Counted from the stretch's first letter, positions 36,701 to 51,700 are shown. The stretch is DNA of 64,000 nucleotides from Mytilus trossulus (GCF_036588685.1 NC_086381.1:48235431-48299430); one strand, 5' to 3'. Made by a program: numbers and translations. Notes: generated from the sequence alone by a model not told the origin.

Positions 36701-39700
36701 GTAACGTTAAAATGTTAAAGGGCAATAAGGATAAGCAAACATATATATTTATTTTCGTATCTTTCATGCAACAGTTAATGTGACTGAAAAGCTTGATGAT
36801 GGAAATTGCTTAGCTGTTGATGGACAGAAAGATGCATTGTACTACGTAGCACACAACTGCACAGCAAAGTATTTTCAAATTTGTTTGAACGGTGAGTTAG
36901 AGCAGATTGTTATTGAATTAGTTCGGAAAATTATGCTTAAGGATGCATGTTCATCTTATTACTAGTATATTATAATCCATTAGCGAAGAATTGGTTTTTA
37001 CTTATATGCGAAGATTAATTCACATACAACAGAGATGTAATTAGTATCATTAGTCAACCCTTTATAAAATCTGACAGTCAGTAGCAATCATTTTTATCTA
37101 AGTAAAGCACACAAACTTTAAAAAAGTTACCATAATAGTTATCAAAGGTACCAGGATTATGATTGAACACGCCAGACGCACAATTTGCCTGCATAAGACT
37201 CATCAGTGGCCCTCAAATAAAAATAGTTATAAAGCCAAACATGTACAAAATTGAAGAGCATTAAGATTTCAAAATTTCAAAAGGTGTGCCAAATATTGCT
37301 AAGGTAATCTATGCTTGGGACGAGAAATCCTTAGTTTTTCGAAAAAAAAAGTTTTGTTTAAACAGGAAATGCAAAACAAAAATGACCAAACAATCGACAT
37401 TCATGTTAACACCGATGTGCTGACTACTGGGTTGGTGATACCCATGGGGATGAAACGTCCAACAGTCGTGGCATCGACGACCCAGTGGTGTAAATAGGTA
37501 TCAAAGGTACCAGATTTATAATTTAATACGCCAGACGCGCGTTTCGTTTACATTACTCAAGTGAAGATACAAATAGTTATAAAGCCAAACAAGTACAAAG
37601 TTGGTGAGCATTGAGGACCAAAACATCCAAACGGTGTGACAAATACAGCTAAGGTTTTCTATCATGCCTGGGATAAGAAAATCCTAAGCTTGCAGAAAAT
37701 TTCAATGTTTTGTAAATAGAAAGTTTATAGAAATGACCATATGTAAAGGCAACAGTAGTATACTGCTGTTCAAAACTCATAAATCGATGGACAAAAATCA
37801 AATCGGGGTAACAAACTTAAACCGAGGGAAACGCATTAAATATAAGAGGAGAGCAACGAAATAACACTAAAATGTAACACACACCGAAACGGACCGAGCA
37901 TTAAACAAAATCCCACGAGAATGGCAAACATAACATCAAAACCAAATACATGAATTTGGAATAGACAAGTACCGTGACACGTCTTATCGCAATGTGAATT
38001 TACACTCAAAAATAAAAGAAAACAAACGGCACAACGTTAAAATGTAATACACACAAAAACGAACTATAATATAACAATGGCCATATTCCTGACTTGGTAC
38101 AGGGCATCTTTAAAGGAAAAAATGGTGGGTTTAACCTGGTTTTTTGGCATGCCAAACCTCGTACTTTTATGGCCATGTGAAATATAACATCAAAATGACT
38201 ACACAACACCACATGATTACAATATAAATAAATTTATATTGATGTCAACACCAAAGTGCTGACTACTGTGCAAAACGTCCACCAGCTTTGTCATCGACCC
38301 AGTGGTGTAAATAGTTATCAAATTACCGGGATAATAATATAATACGTCAGACGCGCGTTTCATCTAAATAAAACTCATCAGTGACGCTCTGATCAAACTA
38401 GTAATAAAGGCAAACAAGTACATAGTTGAAGAGGATTGAGGAACCAAATTCCAAAAAGGTGTGCCAAATACGGCTAACAATATTGATTTCGGTCTTTATT
38501 TTTTTTTATCTGATATTTTAATTACACTGAAATAACTAATAAAAGTGAGAATGGAAATGGGGAATGTATCAAAGAGACAACAACCCGACGATAGAAAAAA
38601 CAACAGCAGAAGGTCACCAACAGGTCTTCAATGCAACGAGAAATTCCCGCACCTGGAGGCGTCCTTCAGCTGGCCCCTAAACAAATACACTAGTTCAGTG
38701 ATAATGAACGCCATACTAATTTCCAAATTGTACACAAGAAACTCAAACTAAAATGAAACTCAAACTAACAAAGACCAGAGGCTCCTGACTTGGGACAGGC
38801 GCAAAAATGCGGCGGGTAATATACATTTTGATTAGCTTGAGGAATATAAAAAAAATCTATATTATGCATTCACAAATGATGAATATTTTATGTAAGGTCT
38901 ACATAGTCATACAAATAAGAATATATTTGTGAAGTCTTTTTAATAAAGACAGAGGACAGAATCATTCTCAGTTGGAAATGTAGAAACAAAAAATTTCCTC
39001 CCCTGAAAACACTGACAATTAGATCTTCTTAATATTTGTCCCATTTTAGCAAGGACGCCATCAATTATGGATTCTCGGAAAAAAAAACGTTCTGGTAAAT
39101 GGTGAAAAAGAAATAAATTGAAATAAAAACTAAACTTCCACATGTTATAGTTTTCCCATTAAACAGCAAACGAATAGTACAGCAGGCTATAGAAGCTTGG
39201 TTTTAAACTTGTTTAAAATATTGCTATGGGAATGAATTCCTGAAGTTCCAACTTAATTTATTTTTTTACTGTCTGTATACCATTTTGGATCATACTAGTT
39301 TTTCGTATATAAATACATCTAGATAAGAAAAGTCAGAGGGGAAAATCCAAAGGAATCGATTGATATGCAGCAAAAATTGGTGCTTTTGAATTTAAGTTTC
39401 TAGTCAAAATTAAACGGACCTTTTGTCGATGTAAATATTGAATGTGAATAGATCCAGATGCCACAAATATATGTACACATTCGAGACGACCTTTGCTTAA
39501 AATTGTATACAAAATAGAAGAAACATTCAATTTTTTTAAAAATTGATACCTTTAATGTTTTAACCTGCATAAAATACTTTCAAATGTTTATCTTCACAAA
39601 ACTGTTGATCAGTATCGTCATCGACAAATTATTATTTTGACAAAACATTATTTCTTTCTGTCTATCGAAATACATATGAAGGTTTATAACTTCAAAAAAA

Positions 39701-42700
39701 GTTGTCATGCAATCGTACGAATAATGTATAAATCAAAACTACATTTCATGCATGTATTTATTCTATCAATTTTTATAACGAAGATGAAAAATATTATACC
39801 TTACAGCTGTAAACCTCGGCATGTATCAGCAAAATATGGAAAACAAAACATGGATTGATTCTTTTAATATTTGTCAACCTTCTTACATGTTATCACGTTA
39901 CAGTTTGGTATATAATAATGCCAATTTTACAAAAAGGGGAACATATTGGTTATCTGATACTCGACGTTGGATTCATGGCACATGTAAGTATTTATATCGA
40001 ATTATGATACACATTCTAAAAACAATACTACAATTATCTAATCTGTAATTCTTCCATCTGGTGTAAATTGTGCGTTGATCTAAGTGCCGTTAGTAATGAT
40101 TTTGAATATATAAGTTGAAACGACTTAAGTATGTTTTGTTTGCTTCAACGACTTTCAAGAACATAGTATTGTGTTTATAATGGATTGCATGACTTCTTGT
40201 TAAGCATTATGTCAGACTCATTTAGAACTTTTGATTAGCGGCAGTTTGAGATGATGTGCTCAGCATGTTCGGGCTTGTTTAAGAAGTGTTCCTGCTTATG
40301 TAAACCTATGTACGAACAGTACTTTTGTGCTGAACATGCGCGAGACGAGAGAAGTTTTTCATTTTATCAATTGCAAAAGCATTCTTCATTATCATCCAAA
40401 TATCCCTAAATACTTGTTTGTGCAATAAAGAACACAGGTAATAAATCATCCCTATCGGTAATTCGTATGTTTTCCCTTTGACCTAACTGTCTAGATATTC
40501 CACATGATATAGTCAGTATCAAAAACTCAACTATCTATAATTCTATATTTCTGCTGTCAAAATCGTTATGTATCTAGATCAGTTAAGTACAATAGTCTTT
40601 TATGTCAACAAAGACAAAGATGGCGGCAAATGTGAATTGACAGCAAACAAGCAGTGTAGAGAAGGGGTGTGTAGGTGAGTTTATATTATCACCACCCTCT
40701 TCTACATCTACAGATAATCATGTTGAGCATTCCTATTTTCGTGTTTGACGAAAGATAACATATCCTAAAAGTGTCGAATTTGTAGACCATTAGAAAGTTC
40801 CAACGTACCAGATTACCCCTATTAAAAAATCAAAATGCATCAGAGCAAGGCGTTATTCTGGTAAACTTCAGAATGGAGATCATCGTCAGAAGTAAAATAT
40901 CACAAGGAACACCTTATAAATATCCATGTCATCTTGCATACTAATCTGTGCAACTGATAACCATATGAAATGATTTAAGTTCCAGTATTGGCAGTAACAC
41001 AAATTTTCCCCTGCGGAACCGGTGATGAACCCGCGCTATGAGAAGACAAATGTATTGAGTTACTTATTTACTTAGATCCTTGGCTCCTTGGTTCCTCCGG
41101 GGAGTATAGGCCATTGCCGAACTCCCTCCATCTAACTCGATTTTGGGCAAGCTTTTCTAGTGTGTTCCAGTTGTGTCCTTGTTGTTTTATTTCCGATTCT
41201 TTGTCCCTACGCCAAGAGTTTCTTGGTCGTCCTCGGTTTCTTTTTCCTTGAGGGTTCCACTTAAGTGCCTGCCTTGTAATGCTGCCTGCTGGTTTTCGTA
41301 GTGTGTGGCCTATCCATTCCTATTTTCTTTTCTTAATTTGGATGTCAATCGGTTCTTGTCCAGCTCTTTTTCGTAGGTCTTCATTTCTTACTTTATCGAA
41401 CCATCTGATATTCATGTTTCTCCTCATGCAGTAGTTGATGAACCTTTGGAGTCTAGACAAAATTGTTTTGGTTGTTCTCCATGTCTATACATGAGCACTG
41501 ATTTAACGTTGGAATTGAACATTTTCATTTGTGTGCTTCTTGAGATGTTCTTTGCACTCCATACTTTCCCTAGAATGTCCAAGATGACTTTTTACATCAG
41601 CGTCTGTACATTTTTTTGTACCTCCTTCTATATTGACAATGCTTCCTAGATAAGTAAACTCCTCTAGTTCTTCTATGTTGGTGTTGTTCATCTTTATTGA
41701 CTGTTTACTTTTGGTATTGATCTTCATAACTTTTTTTCTTCTTCATTTGGTTTGAGTCCACGCTTTATAGATGTTGAAAAGAGAAGAGTTGTTTTTTCTT
41801 GCATTTGTTGTTGTGTACTGGATATATGGGTTATTATCATCTGCAAAATCCAAGTCTTCTAGTTGCTGCCACATTGTCCAGTAGATTCCATTTCTTTTCC
41901 CTTCAGTTGTTCCTTTCATGATGTAGTCTATTGCCAAGAGGAAAAGAGAAGGTGATAGCATGCAGCCCTGTTTCACTCCAGTTTTAACATCAAAACTCTC
42001 ACTGAGCTTGCCGTCATGTATAACTCTGTATGTTATGTTGTTATAGGAGTTTCTGATGATGTTTATGAAAGGTTGTGGTATTCCATAGTGTGCCATGATG
42101 TTCCAAAGGGTTTATATGTCCAAGCTGTCGAAAGCCTTTTCGATGTCAACGAAGTTTATCAGTAACGAGGTGCTCCACTCTAATGACTGTTCAATTATTA
42201 TGCGTAGTGTGGCTCTCTGGTCTATGCATGTTCGGTCTTTCTTAAATCCTGCTTGCTGTTCTCGGAGTTTTTCGTCAATAGCCTTAAGAAGTCGGAGAAG
42301 GAGAATTTTATTCATAAAATTGAGAATGGAAATTGAAAACCCGACTATAGAAAAAACAACAGCGGATGGTCATCAACAGGTCTTCAATGTAACGAGAAAT
42401 TCCCGCACCCGGAGGTGTCCTTAAACTTGCATCAAAACAAATATATACTAGTTCAGTGATAATGAACGCAATACCTATTTCCAAATTGTACACAAGAAAC
42501 TAAAATTAAAATAATACAAGACTAACAATGACCTGAGGCTCCTTACTTGGGACATGCGCAAAAATGCGGCGGGGTTAAACATGTTTATGAGATCTCAACC
42601 CTCGCCCTATACCTCTAGCCAATGTAGAAAAGTAAACGCATAACAATACGTACATTTAAAATTCAATTCAAGAGAAGTCCGAGTCTGATGTCAGAAGATG

Positions 42701-45700
42701 TAACCAAAGAAAATAAACAAAATGACAATTATACATAAATAACAACAGACTACTAGCAGTTAACTGACATGTCAGCTCCAGACTTCATTTAAACTGATTG
42801 AAAGATAATGATTTCATCATGTGAATATCAGGCACAATCCTTTCCGTTAGGGGTTTAGTATCATAACATCATAACATATATGAGAAGAACATAACCCGTG
42901 CCATGCCAACAACTGTTTTTTGAATAAATGTGTTTAGTTCCGATGCAAAGACCCTATAAGTGAATCATTCGTAACGCCAAATTATGCAATCTTTAATGAC
43001 AGTATCGTAACTATATCCCTTCTTAATAAGTCTATTGAAAGGTTTTGTTAGTTTCTGCAGTGAATACTGACACTTTTGTGCTTTATAAAGAATATTTCCA
43101 TAACAAAATGGATAAGAAATACCTAAACGTTTAAGAAGTCTGCATGTTGAGATATATTAACGAATGATGTCCTTATACCGATGATAAAATTTAGTAAATG
43201 TTTTTACTAGTTTGTGAAAACCCTGATGTAATAATGTTTCAGTAATACATAAATTACACTCGTTAAAATCTAAAACATTGTTACAAACACGAGCGAATCG
43301 TACAAGTTGAGATATATAAACACCGTAAGATGGTGACAAGGGAACGTCACCATCTAAAAATGGATGATTGACTATAAGAAATGAAAAATCATCTCTTTTA
43401 TCATAAATTTTAGTATTAAGCTTTCCGTTAGTGATATAGATATCAAGATCGAGGAAAGGGCAGAGGTCATTGTTAATATTAGCTTTATTTAAAGTAAGTT
43501 CAACAGGATAAATTTCTTTAGTATACATACTTAAGTCGTCATTATTGATAGCCAAAACGTCATCCAAATATCTAAAAGTATTATTAAAATTTGTCTATCA
43601 GATGTTGTTTCGATGGGTCTATGTTGATTTCATGAATTGTAACTCATAGCAATACTAAAACAGGTCCGCAATAAGTGGTGCACAGTTAGTCCCATTGGAA
43701 TTCCGATAACCTGACGATATACGGAATCTCCAAAGCGAACAAAAATGTTATCAAGTAAACATTCAAGGGCATATATAGTATCAAAGCATGTCCAATTGAC
43801 ATAGTTTTTTTGTTTATTGCTACTAAAAAATCACCTTAAAGAGTTTGAACATATATATTCACATTCTGACTTTTTAAATGCTCATTTAATTAGGTGGGTG
43901 ATTGTTTTCTTAATGAGAATGTGAGGCAATGTGGTATACAGGGTAGAAAAATCAAAACTTTGAACAGATTCAAAATCACCAATATAAGCATGCAATTTAT
44001 CAAGTACTTCCAATGAGTTCTTGACACTCCAAAAGTAATTAATTCCACTATTTTCGAAAGCCTTATTTGAACAATTTATTATCAGGTTTTTTATTGTACC
44101 AAGTGTGCTGGTAAGAAGAATAGACAATTTAGTTGTGGAAAAATGGCTTGAAGACGAAATAAATCTATATTTGTAAGGTGTTTTGTTGAGCTTCGGAAGC
44201 CAATACATAGTTTGGACTTTCATTGTATTTGGTTCTGCTTGTAAAGCGGAAGCTAAAAGTGTATGTTTGTTACAGATGTCGTTTTCTGAAAATGGAGGCA
44301 GTTGGAATGTTGGTGAATTGCTAATTTCTTTTATGAGAACCTCAATGTAAAACGTACGTCAAACAATAATAATATTATTAGCAGCTTTATCGGCCGGGAC
44401 AAAACAAATTCCTTGGCTAGTTCTTTTAGTTTATGTTTGATACGAGAAATAGGTTTATTGTGGTTTTTGTTAATAATAAAATTTCTTTAAAATGTTGAAT
44501 ACGTATATCAACTATATTCATTACTGAACTGAAAAAAGAGTCCAAACATTTTTTGTCAGCTTTTTCCCGTTTTATCTATTTCAAACAGTAAGTACGGAGT
44601 GAGTCGTGGATGACATTACGACACTCATTCCAATTAATAACTGAAGGGGAACGATATTTAGGTCCTTTACTGAGGAATGATTTTAACTCTTGGTATTGAA
44701 CGATGTTAAGATCTTCTGTTATAACATGGGAAATGGGTCCATAAATGTATGCTGAATTAATACAATTAAGTAGGTGTATTTTTACTGATATTTACATCTT
44801 TACACAATTGGTTATGATTGAACACAAATTTTCGAGTAGATTTCTTGTAAATATAACAAATAAGAGGTAGCTCAGTATTGTCAAAATATCCAGGAATGTG
44901 TTCTTTAACAGAATGGTCGTAAAATATACCGGCAATATTTACCAAATCAAAACCTTTAATGACATACTTTATTTTTATAAAATGTTTTTATGATCTTCGG
45001 GGCGATCAATTTTTGGAAATAGTTTAGAATAACAATATGCCATAATAATTTGAACTATTTCATACTTAGAACTGTTATATGAAATTGTGTTGCAATCCTC
45101 CAAAATTTTATTTAACCTATTAACCGGTAATGAACAGAGCTTTGTTAAAAGATAATGTCTGCCGTTGTTTTTTTAAATCGAAAGTAAGTCCGAAATATTG
45201 GTATAATTGGTCCGAAATTTTCTTTGATTGCGATTTTTTCTAAAACCGTGAGAACGGTTTTTACGAACAGGTTTCGAAACAATATTCAAAATGTTAACGG
45301 AATCTGTTCTTGATATATTACCAATTACCATGATATTATTATTAAGACCAAGAGGATAGACTGTCTGTAATTTTTTAATCCAATTTAATTCAATTATTTT
45401 CCGTGATCGTACAAACGTTGAATGAGATTAACCAGGCTGCGTATTTACTAATTCTAAAGGTTGAACTGATAAACATTTAAAGGGATGATTGTGCTTCTTA
45501 AGGTGTTGATAAATGATACTTTTGAATTTATTGGGTCTTTTAAAACGATACAGATGTTCTTGAGTGCGTTTAGATAAATATCGTCCAGTTTCACCTACGT
45601 ACTGAATACCACATTTCGGTTTGTTTCATGTAAGTAAATAAATAATACTGTTTGTTTTTTAAGTTATATCAGTTTCAAAATTTAAAGAAAATGTGCGACC

Positions 45701-48700
45701 ATTAAACGTGGACCTTACCGTATATTTGGTGGAAAGACGGGGACATGAAAGTCATTTTTTGGCATGACACTTATCGATAGAAGGGTAACCACGATTTTTA
45801 TTGTTAAAAATATTAGCGATGGTATTATTTTTAGAAAACCGATTTTGAAGATTGAGACGTGTAGATACCCTTTGAACGAGTTTAGTATTTAATATTTTTC
45901 CATTTCTAAGCTTCATATTTGTTTTTTGTTTGTGAAATATATTATAAAGGAGCAAAGACTGGGTCCAGAATATGAACCAGCATACAATAAATTAAGTTAT
46001 GTAAAAAAAGATAAATCTCTTCGGCTAAAAATGTCAAACACTATTGTATAAATTACCCGGAAAAGATAGGGTATATAAGGGAAGCGACTGACGGCTGACT
46101 AAATAGTAGAATGGGGCTCAATACTTTTTGATATATATTCCTAAAGTAATGAACTAGAGAAGTTCTCGCTCGGACACACACTCCATAATCTAGTATATTA
46201 TAAGAGAATAAACCTAAAGCACGGGGAGGCAGTCTACTGTCTCCACACGGCACTAAAGACAAACTCTGTAAAAATTAAATTGAGAATGGAAATGAGGAAT
46301 GTATCTTTAATGAACCTTTGCTGCCACATTATAATAATGCAATTCCTCTGTAATTTTTGCCTTCTTTAAGATTGCCTTTCTTTTGTAGTTTAATTAGGTG
46401 GCCCTCATTCCATTCTTGAGGCATTTCTTCTTGCTGCCATATATCACGGAATAGTTTGTGTGAGAGGTTAGCTGTAATGTCTGGGCTGGCCTTAAGGGTT
46501 TCTGGTGGAATATTGTCCGAACCTTCTGCCTTTCCTGACTTACTTGTTTAATCTTTACTTTTGATGGTAGGTTAAAATATATGTGAAGCTCTTCATCTGC
46601 TTTTTTGATAACTGGTGTATTAGCTGGAGGTTGTCTATTCGGAAGTTCATTGAAGTATTCGGCCCATCTAGCAATCTGTTCTTCAATAGTGGTAAGGACC
46701 TTCCCATTTTTGTCTTTAACTTGTTGATCGGTTTGTCTAAATTTGCCAGCAAGTTTGTTTGGTGGTATCACACAGATCTTTCATGTTTCTCATGGTTGCA
46801 GCTTCCTCAGCTTGGGAGATTTTCAATGTATGCTATTTTATCTTTTCTTACACACAGTCTACCTTCCTTGTGTGTTTTGTTGTAGTCAGTTTGAGCATTA
46901 GGTTTTGATTTTCTAGTTTTACTTCAATTCAATTTGTCTTTTTTTCTGTTTTCTCTCATTAACTTTCCTAAGAGTGGCTGGTGTAATTCATTCTTTTTGG
47001 GCTTGTGTTGTTCTACCAAGAGTTCCTTTACATTTGCTGTTTATTACCTCTTTTATCTCACTCCACAGGTCTTCGATGATATCAAGTTCTTCTAACAGCT
47101 GGAATTTGTTTGAAAGTGTCATGTTGAACTTTCTCTGTTTTTTCTCTGAAGAAGTTGACATTGTATTTCACTCTTGATGAGTTTTTCATGGTGTTTACTT
47201 TCTTTAGTTTCATTCTTATTTTTCCAATCAGGAGGTGATGGTCTGATGCAGCAACTGCTCTCTTTTTTACACAAACATCTTGTAGCTATCTCCTAAATTT
47301 GTTGTTTATGCAGAAATGGTCAATTTAGTTTTCTGTGACAAGGTCTGGTGATACCCATCTTGCCTTGTGGATGCGTTTGTGTGGAAATATACTTCCTCCA
47401 ATGACAAATTTATTATTGGCACATAATTCTGCAAATCTTTCTCCATTTTTCTTCACTTGACCAAGTCCATGATTTCCCATTGAATGGTCATACCCCATAT
47501 TGCTGTTTCCTATTTTTGCATTGAAATCGCCCATCAGTACTGTTTGATCTTTGTCTTGTTGTTGGTTTAGAATTCCATTTAAGGTGTTATAAAAATTGTC
47601 CTTGTCATTTTCATCGGCATTATTTGTAGGTGCATAGCACTGTATAAAGTTTGGTCTTATTTGCTTATGCTTTGTTCGAAATGTTGCTGTTATTATTTTT
47701 GAACTTATAGGTTCCCACGATATAAGTGCACTTTTGGCTTCCTTTGACATCATCATGGCAACTCCTTCTGTATGTGGACTACCATCCTCTTGGTGTCCAG
47801 AATAAAAAATAGTCTCACCAGTAGCAAACATTGTTTACCAGTTGAAATCTATCGAGTCTCGCTCAACCCTAGTATTTCTATGTTGTGCTTTTTCATTTCT
47901 TTGGCCATGATTGCTGCTTTGCCACTTTGGTACATGGTTCTTACATTCCAACTCCCAAGTATGGAGGTTGGCCTAGGTGTCAGAAGGTTAATCGGCTTTG
48001 CAGCTTCGTTTCCGCTTTCCCTGCAATGAGTCATGTCTCTTGCTGTTGAAGAGACCATCTCTACCGAGTCGGTAAATATATGTCTGTTCGTCAATGTTTC
48101 TGTAACTGTGAATTTTTAACAAGGGATTTTGTTCTCAAGGTATCCTTCCTCTAGATAAGCTGTCTGCCATGACTTACGAGCCTTATCTAACCGGTTTGAT
48201 TTTTGAGTTGTTCCTTATCCTAGATGGGTTGCCTTTCTTGGCTAACGACTCTCATGTATCCGGCTATTTTCCTATAGCTGGGGCAAGGTTGATGAGTGTT
48301 AGGGCATGTCCACACGCCGATTGGCCTACACACTGCATCTCTGGGGCCCTTGCTGCTCCGAGATCCTATACAATTATGCCTAAGATACTAGACCCTAGTT
48401 TACCGTGTGCTGTCGCAAGGAGGCATTGTTGAAGTCTTGAATAGTGTAGAGGCTATTACTGGCTAAAGACTTACTCACTCGGCTTTCTTTTCACCTGCAA
48501 AAGCAGGCTAGTCAGCGGAGGTATAAGAGCCTATGGCTCCAACCCACACTATACACAATCCTGTGGCACAGCCACCAACACACAAAAAAAATGTATTGAG
48601 TATGATACGCGAAATATGGGAATAATGTTTCCAGTAACTCAATTAGCTCACGAACATAAAGTCTAGAAGACACCAGTGCCATGACCTTGATTGTCTAATT

Positions 48701-51700
48701 TGCGACTTTTCCAAATAACAGATTTGGTCTAGTGATGATCACTTTACGTCTGTCATTATCTTGTATGATACATCATTTCAGAGTCCACTTTAATCTGACT
48801 GCATCAATCCTAAAAATGCATCAACACTTGAGAGGAATAGCCAGAATATAAGCTCAAAATCGAAAACGACATCGAGATGCGTGCTGCATATTTTCAGTCT
48901 AGTAATTCAAACCAAGCTGACAGAAACATAGGAAAATTCCTCTGATAGAATATTTCCTCAAAACTATAAGATATAAAGAAACGATCACAATGTAAAATGA
49001 TAAGAAATGCAAATAGCTATAAACAATGGCAATCTGAGCCAAATGTGCCTGAAATGTATACAAACTAAAAAATTGTTGAACCAAATTCACACATTATCAG
49101 GATGGAGACCGTAGGTGTACTAAAGTAATGACATAATAATACTTCCGTTTATTGTGATCATTATCTGGTAGAAAAAGTAGGTTGGCTTCGTTATCATTGT
49201 TGAGTCTTGCGATCTCCCACAATCATATGAGTCTAAATAAAGATGCTGCTTTGCTTCTTTATCCTTTAGAAGCTAGAATCATTTTGATGCAATAGACAAA
49301 AATGAAAAGTTTTTTAAACGTCACAATATTAACATATACTAGGTCCCAACTAAAAAGAAATTTAAATAAAACATTTTTTCTCTGATATGAACGAAATAAG
49401 TGAGCACAGTGAATACACTAAATAAGCAAGGAAATCATCATACAAAACAATAAATAAAATATTACGACCGCGTGCAAAATGTATACCAATGTTTTAACAG
49501 AAACGCAAAAGAACATTACGAATAAAACTTCCATGTGGCTAAACACAATTTCGATGAAATTCTGTACGATCAACGGTAATTGATAAATTGACAAAAAAAA
49601 GTAAAACTCTAGAAACAATGAGACTAATCTTGGCCTTCTGATTCAATTACAACAAATGCATTTTTTTTTATTTCCTAAAATTTTATCGAAGAGGCATTTT
49701 GTTTTAAAAGAAATCTCAAGTGATTCATTCGCTCATTTTGCTTCAAGATTGTGTGATAACCATACGCACTTTCTCAATAGTTTAAACTTGTTTCCAGATC
49801 GTAATTGCTGTATTCCACACTTGAATAACATGTTTGCCTCCTGTACTTTTCATTAACACAATAATATCGATCAAGTGTAAACATTTCATTTTCTATTTGT
49901 CTTTATAATTAGCTACAAATCCTGAATTCTGTATCGCTGCTAGAGTTAAAGAAGATGGACATTTGGAACGGTTTCCCATAAGATGCGAAACAAAACTACA
50001 TGGTCTGTGTGAAACTCGTAAAATACCCGACCATGAAAAAAATGGAAATGAAATGACGTCATCAGATGACCAACCACCGATAAATAGTAAATATGACAAA
50101 AACATTATCCGCGAAACTGTGTCAATATGTAATTTTGGAAAATATGGTCCTTGCTTTCAATTTACTAATATTTATCTTGCATCACTTATTCTATTTAGAA
50201 ATTAACACAATAAATCACATATTCTAATGCAATTTGTTTGTAACGATAATTTTACACATATTTGGAAGGGATAAACTCCACCTTTTACCAGTCCATAACT
50301 AAGAAAGCCACCATTTTGAAACCGATGTTTGTTAAATTTTTAGTATGTCATTTCTCACAAAATAAACATGAAAGTCACATTTTGAGCCTCGAAATGTTCT
50401 TTTATCAAAATTGAAACCATTCTGGAGCATCGCTCGGTAAACTCAATTTTTAAATTCTGTGAATACCGTTATTTCCAAATTGTACATACGATATTAAGAA
50501 ATTGAGGAATTATTCATTTAAATTCATTTTCAAAACTCGTGCAATAATTGCACTTACTTAATCTCTCAATATCACACAAATACACAGAGACAAACAACCA
50601 TACTCTTGTTTGTTCTTCAGTGTATTATTTAGGCTAATTAAAAATTATTTTGTAGAGGTCCTTCTTATTTCTGTGATTGCTGCAACAAGTTTGGTCATTA
50701 TAGTAGCAGTCGTTATAGTTATCTTCTGTATAAGGTTTGTTGTTGTGTGCATTATTTTTTTTTTAATTTATTAAAAATAACTATTGATCATGAAATCTTG
50801 AGTCTTTAAATAATGTAAAGGGGGTTAGCCTTAAACACATAATGAAACATACTCATATTTTCATGAGCTAAATTTGTCAATGACAATTAGTAAGAATTTT
50901 TTTAAAAAAACCATCTCGGAGTCTTTTATTTAACTGAATAGGATAGCAACTAATGAATTACTAAGTATATATCAATTTGCCTGAAGCCCCAGTCACACTA
51001 GACCACGATCCACCACGCTCACCGCGATCTAAATCAAATTTAGATCGTGGTGAGTTCGCAGTATAAGCGGCATGAAAATGCAAATTTTCGTTGCTTTCAC
51101 GATGCTACTACGTATACGTCCTTATTACGCTACTACAACGATCCCGCTACGATTATAACATGTTCTCACCGCGCTTGTTCTGCGACCTAACTACGCTAAT
51201 CAAGATATTTCTACTCTCATCACGTTCTCACTACGACCATACCACGAATTATCTGATTGCAACACGATCTTACCACGATTATACTGCGTTCATACCGCGA
51301 TCTTACTACGCTCTCAGCAATAACGTCAACACGTGTTCAATGTCAATACAGTATCATTCCTTCAGTTCTATTTCTGATAAATACGAAGATTTTTCGAAAA
51401 AAATACAGTCATGCCACCAAAATCTACTAGAACACGTGGGCGTGGTGGTAGGGGTTGATGTAGAGGCAGATGAAGCACGCTCACCGCGATCTAAAATAAA
51501 TTCAGATCGAGGTGAGGTCGCGGTACGAGTGACATGAAAATGTAAAATTTGTTTGCTTTCATGATTATTCTACATTCTCATTACGCTTCTTAAACGATCC
51601 CCCTACGATTATTACACGTTCTAATTATGCCCCCGTCACACTAGACCAAGTTCCTATCACGTTCCCAGTGCGTTCTGAAAAAGTAGGCGAACGTAGTGGG

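Larger units (their letters stand above)
42320..46305 (-). mobile_element. Penelope-like element with GIY-YIG part upstream of the RT (Naiad-like)
   Basis: Inserted in the LINE. On the minus strand a CHAKK/SCPRL zinc-finger-like start (45760-45730) and a GIY-YIG-like block (CGIQYVGETGRYLSKRTQEH, about 45610-45550) come first. Then follows a long spacer, then the reverse transcriptase: YWLPKLNKTPYKYRF, DFSTLYTTLPH (motif A), IGIPMG and YLDD (motif C). Both ends carry TTGAGAATGGAAAT in direct orientation (42320 and 46280), in keeping with the terminal repeats known for Penelope elements. Known: most animal PLEs place GIY-YIG after the RT; the Naiad/Chlamys group has it first. Multiple stops and frameshifts make it inactive. 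Confidence 0.75.
41061..48588 (-). mobile_element. APE-type LINE retrotransposon, interrupted by a Penelope-like element
   Basis: On the minus strand the order is an apurinic endonuclease domain (48094-47290), the start of a reverse transcriptase (46771-46306), an insertion (46305-42320), the rest of the RT (42319-41743) and a C-terminal tail reading EWIGHTLRKPAGS and NRGRPRNSWRRD (about 41330-41170). It ends in a TAAGTAAATAAG-like tail at 41061-41080. Without the insertion it is about 3.5 kb. A 13-bp direct repeat flanks it. The C-terminal GRPRNSWRRD-type motif and CFDP2-like endonuclease suggest an RTE- or Jockey-like clade; I cannot decide which. Stops and frameshifts make it inactive. Confidence 0.85.

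Noticed and set aside
40620..40678. Cysteine pattern KCELTANKQCREGVC in gene B intron 6
   Set aside because: A GTGAGT follows it, but upstream there is no acceptor with an open frame and no domain could be assigned.
51091..51537. 148-codon open frame in the outer Harbinger-like arm
   Set aside because: It is a translation of the repeated 'tacgacc/cacgttc' motif array and shows the matching monotonous composition. It is not a protein gene.
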